Below are positions 1 through 10,373 of a DNA stretch of 64,000 nucleotides, one piece after another (within the stretch, counting starts at the first letter, position 1; every line of letters starts with the position of its first letter). The notes under the pieces were generated by a model. That model was not told the origin of the DNA and made no database searches. It saw only the letters and a program-made list of their open reading frames with translations. The position numbers and the translations under genes were made by a program. The stretch is taken from contig WLOP01000001.1 in NCBI GenBank assembly GCA_009699205.1, positions 62,001 through 126,000 on the forward strand, written 5' to 3'. Source of the DNA: Actinomycetota bacterium (GTDB lineage: Bacteria > Actinomycetota > Actinomycetes > Nanopelagicales > Nanopelagicaceae).

Positions 1-86
1 TGTAAACGACGCAGGAGATCACATGCTTTATATGCCGCAATCCCAGCACCAACGCCTAGAACTAATTCTTTTTTGGGCTCAGACAT
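1..86 (-). CDS. coaBC: CoaBC phosphopantothenoylcysteine decarboxylase/synthetase, N-terminal fragment
   Basis: Only the first 28 codons lie in the window; the gene runs off the left edge. Translation from the ATG at 86 gives MSEPKKELVLGVGAGIAAYK, followed by ACDLLRR. The G-x-x-G-G/A-I-A-A-Y-K pattern is the flavin-binding start of the CoaB/CoaC (Dfp) family, which makes 4'-phosphopantetheine for coenzyme A. It follows rpoZ by about 40 bases on the same strand; gmk-rpoZ-coaBC is the usual actinobacterial order, which supports the call despite the short fragment. Confidence 0.85.
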   Translation of the reverse strand, partial: MSEPKKELVLGVGAGIAAYKACDLLRRL

Positions 87-127
87 AGAGGTTCTCTTTT
101 ACGAAATGCGTGGGTGCAGAACGGTAA

Positions 128-376
128 CTACGCAGTAGGTTCGAGGTTTTCAATCGTAAGAAGGCCTTCGTTGATTTCACGAAGTGCAATCGACAAAGGT
201 TTCTCATGTACATGCGTTTCAACCAGCGGTCCTACATATTCCAAAAGACCTTCACCCAATTGCGAGTAGTAAGCGTTGATCTGACGAGCTCGCTTTGCTG
301 CGTACAAGACAAGGCTGTACTTGGAACCGCTCTTATCGAGAAGTTCGTCTATCGGTGGATTGGTAATGCCGTCCAT
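128..376 (-). CDS. rpoZ: RNA polymerase omega subunit
   Basis: 82 residues, the usual size for omega. The conserved N-terminal part reads [11 protein letters not shown], then [17 protein letters not shown], the segment that in this family latches onto the beta-prime C terminus and helps RNA polymerase assemble. The C-terminal half ([15 protein letters not shown]) is also typical of actinobacterial omega. A strong AGGAGG ribosome binding site lies just before the ATG at 376. It sits 8 bases after the mIHF-guanylate kinase gene and before coaBC, the standard order. Omega also forms part of the ppGpp site in some bacteria; a rel gene lies at 29835-32000, but no link can be read from the sequence. 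Confidence 0.95.
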   Translation of the reverse strand: MDGITNPPIDELLDKSGSKYSLVLYAAKRARQINAYYSQLGEGLLEYVGPLVETHVHEKPLSIALREINEGLLTIENLEPTA

Positions 377-384
377 TAAGCCTC

Positions 385-1260
385 CTAGTGAGTGGCCAAG
401 GATACCAGCCGCGCGACAACGTTCTCGACCTCATCATTTACGAACACCAGATCGAACTCCTTGGCAGCAGCCATCTCATTTTGAGCCAATTCCAGGCGAT
501 GTGCTCGCCTTTCAGGAGTATCTGAGCCCCTGGCCTCTAAACGAGCAACCAGATGTTCCCAACTTGGCGGTTGAAGGAAGACCAAAATTGCTTCTTTACT
601 GTGAGCTTTCACTTGGAAAGCTCCTTCGACCTCAATCTCCAAAAGTACATTTCTGCCTTGAACAAGAGCTTCTTCAACCCCCTTGCGAGGGGTGCCGTAA
701 CGGGCTCCAGCAAAAGATGCCCATTCTAAGAATTCATCAGTTGAAATCCCTTGGTCGAAACGTTCATCAGAAAAAAAATAATAATCAACGCCCTCTATCT
801 CACCGACTCGTGGCGAGCGAGTAGTGGCTGAAACGGATACCCAGAAATCTGACACTTCACGAAGGCGGATAGCAACGGTGCTTTTACCCACACCACCCGG
901 TCCTGATAAAACTATAAGTTTGCCGCGAGAAAGAGGTTCTGACTTTCCCGCAAATTCTGTAACTAAATCTGCGGTTTGCTTAACTCCTAAGCCTTGAATT
1001 CTACGTGTTGCAGAAATTCCGAATCTTTCCATCATGCCTGCAGCACGGATTTTGCCCACCCCTGGTATTGATTCGAGCAGTTCGCTCACTTTCATTTTTG
1101 CAATGAAAGGATCGCTTTTAGCCAGAGCGAGAACATCGTCAATTGTGATCTCATTGTTTTTTACTCGAGCTTTAACTGCAGCCCGACTCTTGCGAGATAA
1201 CGCAGCTTTGCGCAAGGCCACTGCCCTTTGCTCCGGGGTCAAAATCGGAGGATTCGCCAT
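385..1260 (-). CDS. gmk: Fusion of mIHF nucleoid-associated protein with guanylate kinase
   Basis: 291 residues, about 100 more than a normal guanylate kinase. Residues 1-105 match the actinobacterial integration host factor family (mIHF/sIHF): [14 protein letters not shown], then [16 protein letters not shown], then TRRIQGLG. Residues 113-291 are a complete guanylate kinase: P-loop GPGGVGKST at 120-128, GMP-binding [17 protein letters not shown] near 146-162, and ARYGTP near 186-191. The kinase makes GDP from GMP; mIHF binds and bends DNA. In Mycobacterium and Streptomyces these are two adjacent genes in the same order. Here no stop or start separates them; the linker is roughly residues 104-112. 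A -10 hexamer six bases before the ATG suggests its own leaderless promoter inside the pyr operon. Confidence 0.92.
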   Translation of the reverse strand: MANPPILTPEQRAVALRKAALSRKSRAAVKARVKNNEITIDDVLALAKSDPFIAKMKVSELLESIPGVGKIRAAGMMERFGISATRRIQGLGVKQTADLVTEFAGKSEPLSRGKLIVLSGPGGVGKSTVAIRLREVSDFWVSVSATTRSPRVGEIEGVDYYFFSDERFDQGISTDEFLEWASFAGARYGTPRKGVEEALVQGRNVLLEIEVEGAFQVKAHSKEAILVFLQPPSWEHLVARLEARGSDTPERRAHRLELAQNEMAAAKEFDLVFVNDEVENVVARLVSLATH

Positions 1261-1266
1261 TTCTCT

Positions 1267-1272
1267 AATCTA
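1267..1272 (-). promoter_or_regulatory. -10 element for leaderless mIHF-gmk transcript
   Basis: On the minus strand TAGATT is followed by exactly six bases and then the ATG at 1260. TANNNT is the actinobacterial -10 pattern and the spacing would place transcription start at the A of the ATG. No ribosome binding site is visible before this gene, unlike rpoZ just downstream. No convincing -35 was seen. Motif-based call. Confidence 0.5.
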
Positions 1273-1279
1273 TCGTTAA

Positions 1280-1990
1280 CTAGAGATTCTTATTAATCTG
1301 CTCGGATATCTCAGATGCCTTCTTGGCCATTGCCGAAGCGCCTTGCTTCCATAAACCTGTAATGGGGCGTCCGATAACTACATAAGAGGCTCCAAGAGCC
1401 ACAGCGGCTTCCGGTGTCATTGTGCGCGCTTGGTCATCAGAAACGCCATGGTCGGCAGGTCGGACTCCAGGAGTAATAATCGAGATACCAGGACCAACGG
1501 CTTCTCGTATCGCGACCACTTCTAACGGGGAACAAACTATTGCTGCCGCACCTGCTTTAACAGCCAATTTCGCCATATTTGTTGCAGTATCTAGCGCGCG
1601 ACCTGCAAATCCTATTTCCCCAATTTCGCTATCACTAAGAGAGGTTAAAACCGTCACCGCAGTTATCTCTACAAGAGGGGCGTTTTCAACGGCTGCAGAA
1701 ATCATCGCACTTCCTCCCGAAGCATGAACAGTGAGAAATCTAGGCGCGAGATCGGTCACCTGAGCAACCGCAGATGCAACAGTATTCGGTATGTCATGCA
1801 ATTTTAGATCCAGAAATAGATCAGCACCGGAAATCTCGCGTATCTTCCTGACTCCTTCAGGTCCAAATTTCAAAAAGAACTCTAAACCCAATTTGTATGC
1901 GGCAATATATTCACTTGTCGTTTCAATCCAATTACGCGCCATGTCTAGATCAGGTGTATCCACGGCCAAAATAATTCTTGGATTATTCAC
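1280..1990 (-). CDS. pyrF: Orotidine 5'-phosphate decarboxylase
   Basis: 236 residues. Converts OMP to UMP, the last step of de novo pyrimidine synthesis. The catalytic motif D-x-K-x-x-D-I is DLKLHDI at residues 61-67, supplying the Asp-Lys-Asp network; VIGRPIT near the C terminus is the phosphate-binding segment. The length and FLDLKLHDIPNTV pattern fit the short bacterial PyrF type rather than the longer mycobacterial one. It overlaps the end of pyrD by 8 nt, so it is probably translationally coupled and last of the pyr genes proper. Confidence 0.95.
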   Translation of the reverse strand: MNNPRIILAVDTPDLDMARNWIETTSEYIAAYKLGLEFFLKFGPEGVRKIREISGADLFLDLKLHDIPNTVASAVAQVTDLAPRFLTVHASGGSAMISAAVENAPLVEITAVTVLTSLSDSEIGEIGFAGRALDTATNMAKLAVKAGAAAIVCSPLEVVAIREAVGPGISIITPGVRPADHGVSDDQARTMTPEAAVALGASYVVIGRPITGLWKQGASAMAKKASEISEQINKNL

Positions 1991-2933
1991 CGTTCACCTC
2001 ATCATCTCTGTGAGCGAAACCAATCGCCTGACGCAAAGAGGTAAATCCCTTTTCAACGAGAAGTTGAGCCAACTCCCTCTGAATCCGTACTGTAGCCAAG
2101 GGATCGGAAAATGATGCAGTGCCGACAGAAATCCCGCTTGCTCCTGCAAGAACCATTTCAAAAGCATCAGAGCCGTTTCGGACTCCCCCCATTCCTAGAA
2201 TCGGGATATGCGGTAAGGCTTCATGTACTTGATAGATAGCGCGAACAGCAACTGGTCGTATTGCAGGACCTGAGAGTCCTCCAGTTTTCCCGCCGAGATG
2301 CGGTCTCATCGTTGATGTGTTGATCACCATTCCCAAAAGGGTGTTGATTAAAGCCAAACCATCTGCTCCGGCGTCAACAACTTCGCGTGCGATGGCAGCA
2401 ATATCTGTTACATCGGGCGAAAGTTTCGCGATGATAGGTAAATCTCCACCTAGAGTTCGACGCACACCTTCAATAACGGCGCGGGCAGATTCAGGGTGAC
2501 AAGCAAAAACTTGGCCGCGATTTTCAACATTGGGACATGAGATATTTACTTCAACTGCCGATAAACCAGTCACGGAACGAAGCTTTCTTGCCAAGACCGC
2601 ATACTCCTCAACAGTTTCACCTGCGATGGAAACGATAACTCGAGCCCCAGTGGATACAAGCCAAGGAATATCGTTGGCAAGGAAGGCATCAATACCGGGT
2701 CCTTGCAAACCTATTGAATTCAGCATTCCGCTAGGAGTTTCAGCCATCCGCGGCGTTGGACGCCCTAAACGAGGTTTGATCATGATGGATTTTGTTACCA
2801 CGCCGCCAATTTCATTGAGCGGAAAGAATTGAGAAAGCTCTCGTCCAGAACTCGCGCAACCGCTCGCCGTGAAAACGGGAAGCGGGAACCATGCATTTCC
2901 AAAACTCGTGGAGAAATCCAATTCAACGCTCAT
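1983..2933 (-). CDS. pyrD: Dihydroorotate dehydrogenase, class 1 (PyrDB type), catalytic subunit
   Basis: 316 residues from the ATG at 2933, chosen because it forms an ATGA overlap with the pyrK stop; an in-frame upstream start at 2957 would run 28 nt into pyrK. It oxidises dihydroorotate to orotate with FMN. The active-site cysteine is in NISCPNVENRG (Cys133), which marks class 1 enzymes; class 2 enzymes use serine. GMGGVRNGSDAFEMVLAG is the C-terminal FMN-phosphate site. The adjacent pyrK supports class 1B, a heterotetramer that passes electrons to NAD+ rather than directly to quinone. Flanked by pyrK and pyrF. Confidence 0.93.
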   Translation of the reverse strand: MSVELDFSTSFGNAWFPLPVFTASGCASSGRELSQFFPLNEIGGVVTKSIMIKPRLGRPTPRMAETPSGMLNSIGLQGPGIDAFLANDIPWLVSTGARVIVSIAGETVEEYAVLARKLRSVTGLSAVEVNISCPNVENRGQVFACHPESARAVIEGVRRTLGGDLPIIAKLSPDVTDIAAIAREVVDAGADGLALINTLLGMVINTSTMRPHLGGKTGGLSGPAIRPVAVRAIYQVHEALPHIPILGMGGVRNGSDAFEMVLAGASGISVGTASFSDPLATVRIQRELAQLLVEKGFTSLRQAIGFAHRDDEVNGE

Positions 2934-3766
2934 TGCGGCTGCCCTACCTGGTCCCAAAGAACTAGTTCACCGTCCATCACGGGGCCGTCAATGCATGACC
3001 GCACCATTGTGATATTTCCATCGCCGCCTTTGATGGGCAACACGCAGGTCATACATATGCCGATACCGCAAGCCATAGATTCTTCAACCGCGCATTGATG
3101 AACTATCTCGTTTCTCTTTGCAATGGTGGAGATAGCGGCCAACATCCCCATCGGGCCACATGAGTAAATAACATCTACTTCGCCATCTGCGATCAGCTGT
3201 TCCAAGGGATCGGTAACCCGTCCCATAATTCCAGTGCTTCCATCTTCGGTGTAAATTTTGAGCGAACTTACAGAGCGCTTGCCTTCTAGCGGAGCATAAA
3301 TCTTCGCAGCGGCGCTTGCTCCTAAAATCATATCTACCCTGCATCCTCTTGATTTAAGAAGTTCAGCTAAACCAAAAAGGGGCGCAGAACCATATCCTCC
3401 GCCAATAAGTAACGCGCGAACTGGATTTGTGGGAATACCAAAAGGTGTCCCTAACGGCGCCACCAGATCTATATGTGCGCCCTCTGGTTGAGAAATCAAC
3501 CATTTACTACCAGAACCATGTGGCGCAACAATCAGTTCCATTGTTCCGCCATATTCGCCTCTGTCTGAAATACGAGAGATTGCGAATGCTCGCCGAAGTA
3601 CCATAGCCGACGACGGACCTCCAACATTTATGGCAACAAAATTACCTGGCTTGCAATGCTTAACGACTTCTCCCACATTGAGAAGTATTTGATGGTATTG
3701 GCCAACCCTTTTATTACTTAATACAGTGGCCGTTACCTGCTCTGCGTGACGGTTAATTTGACCCAT
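2930..3766 (-). CDS. pyrK: Dihydroorotate dehydrogenase electron-transfer subunit
   Basis: About 278 residues from the ATG at 3766; another start at 3781 would overlap carB by 13 nt and neither has a clear ribosome binding site, so the start is uncertain. PyrK carries FAD and a [2Fe-2S] cluster and links PyrD to NAD+. The FAD domain shows RRAFAISR; the NAD domain has ALLIGGGYGSAPLFGLAE. The cluster cysteines are in MACGIGICMTC followed by a fourth near MVRSC, all present. Its place between carB and pyrD fixes the partner. Family relatives include sulfhydrogenase gamma subunits, but the operon makes PyrK the clear choice. Confidence 0.92.
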   Translation of the reverse strand: MGQINRHAEQVTATVLSNKRVGQYHQILLNVGEVVKHCKPGNFVAINVGGPSSAMVLRRAFAISRISDRGEYGGTMELIVAPHGSGSKWLISQPEGAHIDLVAPLGTPFGIPTNPVRALLIGGGYGSAPLFGLAELLKSRGCRVDMILGASAAAKIYAPLEGKRSVSSLKIYTEDGSTGIMGRVTDPLEQLIADGEVDVIYSCGPMGMLAAISTIAKRNEIVHQCAVEESMACGIGICMTCVLPIKGGDGNITMVRSCIDGPVMDGELVLWDQVGQPQ

Positions 3767-3768
3767 GA

Positions 3769-6700
3769 TTAACGCAACCATTCTTGCAATGGTTTAACTG
3801 TGAGTTCCCCTTGTTGTAGGGCGCGAATACCCGCAACAGCGGCGTTAAACCCAGCTGTTGTTGTAATACACGGAACAGATTTCTGGACCGCTGCTGTTCG
3901 TATCAGCCATCCATCTTGTCTAGTACCACGACCCACAGGAGTGTTAATCACGAGGTCAATACTTCCAGAATTAATGAAATCAACGATGGTTTTTTCACCG
4001 AAAGGACCCACCCCTTCGGAGTTCTTGCGTACTAAAGAGCACGGAACATCGTGTTCTTGCAGAAATTTCGCCGTACCAACAGTGGCTACAAGTGCAAAGC
4101 CCAATTCGATCAGCGCACGAGCCCCAGCCACACCATTCTCTTTATCTTTATCCGCAAGTGAAATAAAGGTGCGACCAGCCGCAGGTAGTGGGCCAAAAGC
4201 ACTGATTTGACTCTTTGCATAACTTTCACCGAAGGTGTCAGCTATCCCCATCACTTCACCAGTAGAACGCATTTCCGGCCCCAACACTGCATCTACACCA
4301 CGCCCATCACTTCTGCGGAAACGATTCCAGGGCAGGACCGCTTCCTTCACGGAAACACCACGCGCGACCCCGTCACCGGAAGCTGGCAGCGTTGCATCCA
4401 CACGAAGCTCTGCGATAGATACCCCCAGTGAAATTCGAGCTGCTGCTTTGGCAAGTGAGACGCCGGTAGCTTTACTCACAAATGGAACCGTTCGTGAAGC
4501 ACGTGGATTAGCTTCTAAGACATAAAGAATTTGCTCCGCCATGGCAAATTGAATATTAATCAATCCCCTTACGCCAACACTTTGAGCGATCTTATGAGTC
4601 GCTTTCCGAATCTCTGATAACTGAACGGTCGATAAAGTCATCGAAGGCAGAACGCATGCACTATCGCCGGAATGAATTCCTGCCTCTTCAATATGCTCCA
4701 TAACTCCACCCATGTAGAGCTCGTGCCCGTCATAGAGCGCATCAACATCTATTTCGATCGCCGAATCTAAGAAGCGGTCTACAAGAACTGGATGATCGGG
4801 AGTGATATCGGTAGCACGACTAATGAATCCACCTAATGAAGCATCATCGTAAACAATCTCCATGCCACGTCCACCAAGAACAAAGGATGGACGAACGAGG
4901 ACCGGATAACCAATTCTTTGTGCAATCAAAAGAGCCTCTTGCTGAGAAGAAGCCATACCAAATTCGGGTGCAGTTAAACCTTGTTCCAACAAAATGTTAC
5001 CGAATGCTCCACGTTCTTCAGCAAGATTTATCGCTTCAGGGCTTGTTCCTAGAATCGTTACTCCTGCTTCTTTGAGCGCCGCCGCCAAACCTAACGGTGT
5101 TTGTCCGCCCAGTTGAGTGATTACTCCTAATACAGGACCAGCCAAGGTTTCAGCATGTATCACTTCTAGAACATCTTCCAACGACAGCGGTTCAAAATAT
5201 AAACGATCGCTAGTGTCGTAATCTGTCGACACTGTCTCGGGATTGCAATTGATCATTACCGTTTCAAAACCATGTTTGCGCAGTTCGAAAGAGGCATGAA
5301 CGCACGAATAATCAAATTCTATTCCTTGACCAATTCTGTTCGGCCCACTACCAAGGATGATCACGGCTGGTTTTGTCCGTGCAACTACTTCGGTCTCATC
5401 CTCATAACTCGAGTAGTAATAAGGTGTAAAAGCCGCAAATTCCGCTGCACATGTATCTACTGTTTTGAATACAGGTCGAATATCTGCAAGATGTCGTTGT
5501 TTGCGGATTTCAACTTCAGAGCTTCCCCGTAAAGAGGCGATTTGTGCGTCCGAGAAACCATGAGTCTTGGCCTTGCGAAGAACTAGATCGGTAACTTCAC
5601 CACAGTTAGAAAGTTCACGTGCATAATCATTGATACTTTCGATCTGCTCAAGGAACCATCTATCAATCTTTGTTGCTTCATACACCTCTTCAATTGATGC
5701 GCCCAACCAAAGGGCTTGTTGCACCTCCTTCAGTCGATACTCTGTAGGAATTTGCATTGAAGATAGAAGCGCCATTTTGATTGATTCGGAACGCTCCTGA
5801 GGGAATGCGAAGGGAGCATTAGCTCTTTCTAATGAACGTAAAGCTTTCTGCAACGCCTCAGGGAACGAACGGCCGATAGCCATGGCCTCTCCGACACTCT
5901 TCATCGTCGTCGTTAACCTAGGATCAGCGTCTGGAAATTTCTCAAAAGCGAAACGTGGAACCTTGACAACAACATAATCCAATGTAGGTTCGAAAGAAGC
6001 TGGCGTGAGTTTAGTAATATCGTTCTGAATTTCATCTAGCGTATAGCCAATTGCCAATTTGGTTGCAATTTTCGCGATTGGAAAACCTGTCGCTTTTGAA
6101 GCCAAGGCACTTGAGCGCGACACTCTAGGATTCATTTCAATGACAATAATTCGCCCGTTGAGTGGATTTATTGCAAATTGAATATTGCACCCGCCGGTAT
6201 CAACACCCACTTCTCGAATGATATCCAAAGAAAGATTGCGCAGCTTCTGAAATTCAACATCAGTCAAAGTCATCGCAGGTGCAACAGTGATGGAATCGCC
6301 CGTATGCACGCCCATTGGATCGATGTTTTCGATACTACAAACTATTACCACGTTATCTTTGTGGTCTCGCATTACTTCGAGTTCAAATTCCTTCCAACCA
6401 ATAATTGATTCTTCGAGCAAAATTTCAGAAGTAGGGCTGTAACTCAATCCAGCGCCAGCAATCTGGCGAAGTTCGGATTCGTTGTAAGCAATCCCGGAAC
6501 CAAGGCCTCCCATCGTGAAGGAGGGTCGAACCACGACGGGATATTGGAGAGATTGTGCACCAGTGACGCACTCTTCCAGAGTATGACAAATAATAGATTG
6601 CGCGGACTCACCGCCAACTTTTGCAACGATTGCACGGAAGAGTTCGCGGTTTTCGCCACGTTTGATAGCTTCAACATCGGCACCGATAAGACGTACGTTA

Positions 6701-7032
6701 AAACGCGCCAAGGTGCCTTTTTCGAATAATCCTATTGCCGCATTTAAAGCCGTCTGTCCACCCAAAGTTGCCAGCACAGCATCTGGTCGCTCTCGTTCTA
6801 TCACGCGCTCCAAGAACTCAGGAGTGATGGGTTCTATATAAGTAGCATCGGCAAATTCTGGATCGGTCATTATTGTTGCTGGATTCGAATTAACAAGAAT
6901 TACCCTAATGCCCTCTTCACGAAGAACACGGCACGCCTGGGTACCGGAATAATCAAATTCACAAGCTTGGCCAATGACAATTGGCCCGCTTCCAATCACT
7001 AAAACACTATTGATACTCAGGTCTCTAGGCAT
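3769..7032 (-). CDS. carB: Carbamoyl-phosphate synthase large subunit
   Basis: 1087 residues from the ATG at 7032, which overlaps the carA stop as TGATG; an in-frame start at 7047 exists but would overlap carA further. Two homologous ATP-grasp halves are visible, starting with [20 protein letters not shown] and, in the second half, [20 protein letters not shown]. The first half makes carboxyphosphate and carbamate, the second carbamoyl phosphate; the C-terminal MGS-like domain (about the last 140 residues) binds allosteric effectors. Length is normal for the family. Lies between carA and pyrK; product feeds PyrB and arginine synthesis. Confidence 0.97.
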   Translation of the reverse strand: MPRDLSINSVLVIGSGPIVIGQACEFDYSGTQACRVLREEGIRVILVNSNPATIMTDPEFADATYIEPITPEFLERVIERERPDAVLATLGGQTALNAAIGLFEKGTLARFNVRLIGADVEAIKRGENRELFRAIVAKVGGESAQSIICHTLEECVTGAQSLQYPVVVRPSFTMGGLGSGIAYNESELRQIAGAGLSYSPTSEILLEESIIGWKEFELEVMRDHKDNVVIVCSIENIDPMGVHTGDSITVAPAMTLTDVEFQKLRNLSLDIIREVGVDTGGCNIQFAINPLNGRIIVIEMNPRVSRSSALASKATGFPIAKIATKLAIGYTLDEIQNDITKLTPASFEPTLDYVVVKVPRFAFEKFPDADPRLTTTMKSVGEAMAIGRSFPEALQKALRSLERANAPFAFPQERSESIKMALLSSMQIPTEYRLKEVQQALWLGASIEEVYEATKIDRWFLEQIESINDYARELSNCGEVTDLVLRKAKTHGFSDAQIASLRGSSEVEIRKQRHLADIRPVFKTVDTCAAEFAAFTPYYYSSYEDETEVVARTKPAVIILGSGPNRIGQGIEFDYSCVHASFELRKHGFETVMINCNPETVSTDYDTSDRLYFEPLSLEDVLEVIHAETLAGPVLGVITQLGGQTPLGLAAALKEAGVTILGTSPEAINLAEERGAFGNILLEQGLTAPEFGMASSQQEALLIAQRIGYPVLVRPSFVLGGRGMEIVYDDASLGGFISRATDITPDHPVLVDRFLDSAIEIDVDALYDGHELYMGGVMEHIEEAGIHSGDSACVLPSMTLSTVQLSEIRKATHKIAQSVGVRGLINIQFAMAEQILYVLEANPRASRTVPFVSKATGVSLAKAAARISLGVSIAELRVDATLPASGDGVARGVSVKEAVLPWNRFRRSDGRGVDAVLGPEMRSTGEVMGIADTFGESYAKSQISAFGPLPAAGRTFISLADKDKENGVAGARALIELGFALVATVGTAKFLQEHDVPCSLVRKNSEGVGPFGEKTIVDFINSGSIDLVINTPVGRGTRQDGWLIRTAAVQKSVPCITTTAGFNAAVAGIRALQQGELTVKPLQEWLR

Positions 7033-8150
7033 CAGAGAATCACCCACTGACCGGCCATCAAATCAATGAAACGATCAAATAGATAGGACGCATCGTGAGG
7101 GCCAGCTGCAGCTTCAGGGTGATATTGAACGCTGAACGCTGGCCTTTCTAATAGCGCCAAACCTTCAACAACTCCATCATTGAGAGAAAGGTGAGTGACT
7201 TCCCCAGGCCCATATACCGTCGTGAAAGTACCTTCGGTTGGCGCTTGCAATGCAAAGCCATGATTATGCGCGGTAATTTCAACTTTGCCCGTCGAACGGT
7301 CAATCACGGGTTGGTTGATTCCACGATGGCCAAATTGCAACTTATATGTTGAAAAACCTAAAGCTCTACCTAGGATTTGGTGCCCGAAACAAATGCCAAA
7401 TATAGGAATCTCTGCTCCCAGAATTTCTCGAACGATTTCTACAGTTTTATCCATCGAAGCCGGATCACCTGGACCGTTGGAGAGAAAAACACCATCTGGT
7501 GAATATGATTTGATCTCTTCAAAGCTCGAATTGTAAGGAAGAACGTGAACTTCAACTCCTCGTTCGCTCAATGCACGAGGAGTTGCTGCTTTGATTCCTA
7601 GATCTAACGCGACAACAGTAAAACGCTTTTCACCGATTGCCGGAACCACATAAGGCGATTTAGTCGATACATCAGCCACTAAATTTGCGCCCACCATCGT
7701 GGGGCTCTTACGTACAGCGATTACCATCTCTTCGCGGGTCATTTCTAGACCAGAAAATATACCAACACGCATCGAACCGCGGTCCCTTAGGTGGCGCGTA
7801 ATGGCTCGTGTATCTACTCCCTGAATACATACGATTCCTTCTTCAATTAACCATTCTTCGAGGGAACCTGTACTACGCCAATTACTAGTAACCGGGGATG
7901 GGTTACGGACTACGAAACCAGATACCCAGATCTTCTCAGATTCATGATCGTGTGGATTCACGCCAGTATTTCCGATATGTGGCGCCGTCATCACCACAAC
8001 CTGTTTATGATACGAAGGATCCGTCAAAGTTTCCTGATAACCAGTCATTCCTGTCGCGAAAACCGCCTCACCGAAAGTCTCTCCGGAAGCGCCCCAACTT
8101 TCCCCTTCGAATATTCGACCATCATCCAAAACCAAATATGCACTAGCCAT
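7032..8150 (-). CDS. carA: Carbamoyl-phosphate synthase small (glutaminase) subunit
   Basis: 372 residues. Class I glutamine amidotransferase that delivers ammonia to CarB. The N-terminal CarA domain ([19 protein letters not shown]) is followed by the GATase domain with the nucleophile elbow [12 protein letters not shown] and the catalytic His-Glu in [12 protein letters not shown]. All three catalytic residues are present. Overlaps pyrC by 8 nt upstream and carB by 1 nt downstream, consistent with strict coupling of the two subunits. Confidence 0.97.
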   Translation of the reverse strand: MASAYLVLDDGRIFEGESWGASGETFGEAVFATGMTGYQETLTDPSYHKQVVVMTAPHIGNTGVNPHDHESEKIWVSGFVVRNPSPVTSNWRSTGSLEEWLIEEGIVCIQGVDTRAITRHLRDRGSMRVGIFSGLEMTREEMVIAVRKSPTMVGANLVADVSTKSPYVVPAIGEKRFTVVALDLGIKAATPRALSERGVEVHVLPYNSSFEEIKSYSPDGVFLSNGPGDPASMDKTVEIVREILGAEIPIFGICFGHQILGRALGFSTYKLQFGHRGINQPVIDRSTGKVEITAHNHGFALQAPTEGTFTTVYGPGEVTHLSLNDGVVEGLALLERPAFSVQYHPEAAAGPHDASYLFDRFIDLMAGQWVIL

Positions 8151-9423
8151 GTGTCACGTTTCCATTGAACATTGTTGCAATAACAACCCCGGGTAGTTCG
8201 AGCCCATGAAAAGGGGTATTGCGACTGCGAGACTTAACCAAATCACGATCTACCCGCCATGACAGCGAAGGGTTAACGATGGTGAGATTGGCTGGACTTC
8301 CCACCATTAAATCCAAACCTTGCTTCTCATATTTACCAATTTTTGCTGGGGCTATTGACATACGGTTAACTAAATCAGTCCACGTCATAAGCCCACTATC
8401 AATCATCGTTGCTTGGACAATTGAGAATGCAGTTTCTAATCCGATCATGCCAAACGCCGCCTCTTGCCATTCGCACTCTTTTGATTCAGTGGGATGTGGC
8501 GCATGATCGGTGGAAACTATATCGATCGTGCCATCGGCTAAGCCTTCGCGTAACGCCATTACATCTGCTTGCGTACGCAAAGGTGGATTTACTTTGTACA
8601 CCGGATTATAAGAAATCGCTTCATCATCAGTGAGAAGCAAATGGTGTGGCGTAACCTCTGCAGTCACTTGAATTCCGCGAGCTTTTGCCCAGCGAACAAT
8701 CTCTACTCCACCAGCGGTAGTGAGATGACAAATATGAATCCGAGATTGAACGTGATCGGCAAGAAGTACATCGCGCGCGATTATCGCTTCTTCTGCCACT
8801 GCCGGCCATCCTCGCAAACCTAAACGCGAAGAAACTATTCCTTCATTCATCTGGGCGCCTTGCGTAAGATCGGGATCTTGCGCATGCTGAGCGATCACTC
8901 CATCAAATTGTTTGATGTACTCCAATGCGCGTCTCATGACCATGGGGTCAGCGACGCAATTTCCGTCATCGCTAAAAACTCTTACGCGCGCTGCTGATTG
9001 AGCCATAGCTCCGATCTCGGACAAACTTTTCCCTAGCAAACCTTGAGTAACTGCACCTATGGGAAATACATCGCACAGTCCAGCTTCTTGGCCTAATCTG
9101 AATACTTGTTCGACCACTCCTGCCGTATCGGCTACAGGGGATGTGTTTGCCATCGCCGATAGCGCTGTAAAACCTCCTGCAGCGCCACTGCGGGAACCCG
9201 AAAGAACTGTTTCAGTATCTTCACGACCGGGTTCGCGCAAATGAGTATGTAGATCCACGAAACCCGGTAAAACCAGAGAATTAGATGCATCTATAACAAT
9301 TGCCGAAGCGATTGCAGGATGGGTTATGGCGCTCCCCTTTTCTACGATCAGACCATCGGCGATATATAGATCGCGCTTAGATCCATCGGCAAGGGCTCCA
9401 CCTTTGATTAAATAATTGCTCAT
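8143..9423 (-). CDS. pyrC: Dihydroorotase
   Basis: 426 residues, the long (type I) bacterial dihydroorotase. Zinc ligands and substrate residues appear in order: [10 protein letters not shown] with [34 protein letters not shown] and the catalytic STDHAPH. It cyclises carbamoyl aspartate to dihydroorotate. Overlaps pyrB by 4 nt (ATGA) and carA by 8 nt. Type I enzymes often pair with PyrB; the adjacent pyrB is intact. Confidence 0.96.
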   Translation of the reverse strand: MSNYLIKGGALADGSKRDLYIADGLIVEKGSAITHPAIASAIVIDASNSLVLPGFVDLHTHLREPGREDTETVLSGSRSGAAGGFTALSAMANTSPVADTAGVVEQVFRLGQEAGLCDVFPIGAVTQGLLGKSLSEIGAMAQSAARVRVFSDDGNCVADPMVMRRALEYIKQFDGVIAQHAQDPDLTQGAQMNEGIVSSRLGLRGWPAVAEEAIIARDVLLADHVQSRIHICHLTTAGGVEIVRWAKARGIQVTAEVTPHHLLLTDDEAISYNPVYKVNPPLRTQADVMALREGLADGTIDIVSTDHAPHPTESKECEWQEAAFGMIGLETAFSIVQATMIDSGLMTWTDLVNRMSIAPAKIGKYEKQGLDLMVGSPANLTIVNPSLSWRVDRDLVKSRSRNTPFHGLELPGVVIATMFNGNVTHG

Positions 9424-10373
9424 GAATTCACCGATGGTTCTTCCTCTTGTAGACCAGCCAATAACAGGTAAAGAACAGCCATTCGCACGCTTACGCCATT
9501 AGTTACCTGTTCAACGATTACTGACCGAGCGCTGTCGGCACAATCAGCTGTGATTTCAAGTCCGCGATTCATTGGACCCGGGTGCATGATAATCGCGCCA
9601 CTTTTAAGTGTTCGTAAGCGGTCTCGATTAAGACCAAAGAAGTGCGAATACTCACGTGGGTTCGGAAAGAAGAAATCATTCATTCGCTCTAACTGAACTC
9701 GCAACATCATCACAGCATCTACGATTGGCAAAACCGCATCCAAATCATAAGAAATCTGGACCGGCCAACTTTCTACTCCCACTGGAAGTAAGGTTGGCGG
9801 TGCGACCAAAATTACTTGCGCCCCTAAGAGCGTTAAAAGCTGAACATTAGAGCGAGCGACACGGGAATGAAGAATGTCTCCGACAATTGCAACTTGGAGC
9901 CCACGCAAATCTCCGGTACCTCCACCTAAATGTTTTCGAATCGTGAAAGCATCTAACAGCGCTTGCGTAGGATGTTCATGCGTTCCATCTCCAGCATTAA
10001 TAACTGAGCCTGACATCCATTCGGAATCGGCTAACCACTGAGCAGCCCCAGATGCGCTGTGGCGGATAATTACCGCATCAGCGCCCATGGCTTGCAAGGT
10101 TTGAGCTGTGTCCTTGAGTGATTCACCTTTACTCACACTCGAACCTTTAGCAGAAAAATTGATAACGTCGGCAGAAAGTCGCTTCGCTGCAGCTTCAAAA
10201 GAGATTCGTGTACGTGTGGAATCTTCCAGGAAAAGATTGACGATAGTACGACCACGCAAAGTGGGTAGTTTCTTGACGGAGCTGGCAGAAACACGCGACA
10301 TCTCTTGTGCTGTATCCAAGATACTCATCGCTGACGTGGGAGTTAGATCGGCGATGGAAAGTAGGTGCTTCAT
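9420..10373 (-). CDS. pyrB: Aspartate carbamoyltransferase catalytic subunit
   Basis: 317 residues. Joins carbamoyl phosphate and aspartate. The carbamoyl-phosphate loop is [17 protein letters not shown] and a second conserved patch is [18 protein letters not shown]. No pyrI regulatory subunit follows, so activity is probably not controlled by a PyrI partner; control is more likely through PyrR. Overlaps pyrR by 4 nt (ATGA). Confidence 0.97.
   Translation of the reverse strand: MKHLLSIADLTPTSAMSILDTAQEMSRVSASSVKKLPTLRGRTIVNLFLEDSTRTRISFEAAAKRLSADVINFSAKGSSVSKGESLKDTAQTLQAMGADAVIIRHSASGAAQWLADSEWMSGSVINAGDGTHEHPTQALLDAFTIRKHLGGGTGDLRGLQVAIVGDILHSRVARSNVQLLTLLGAQVILVAPPTLLPVGVESWPVQISYDLDAVLPIVDAVMMLRVQLERMNDFFFPNPREYSHFFGLNRDRLRTLKSGAIIMHPGPMNRGLEITADCADSARSVIVEQVTNGVSVRMAVLYLLLAGLQEEEPSVNS

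Noticed and set aside
385-1260. mIHF-Gmk fusion as a sequencing frameshift artefact
   Set aside because: Both domains are in the same frame with a short natural linker; an artefact would require removal of a stop and start without a frame change.
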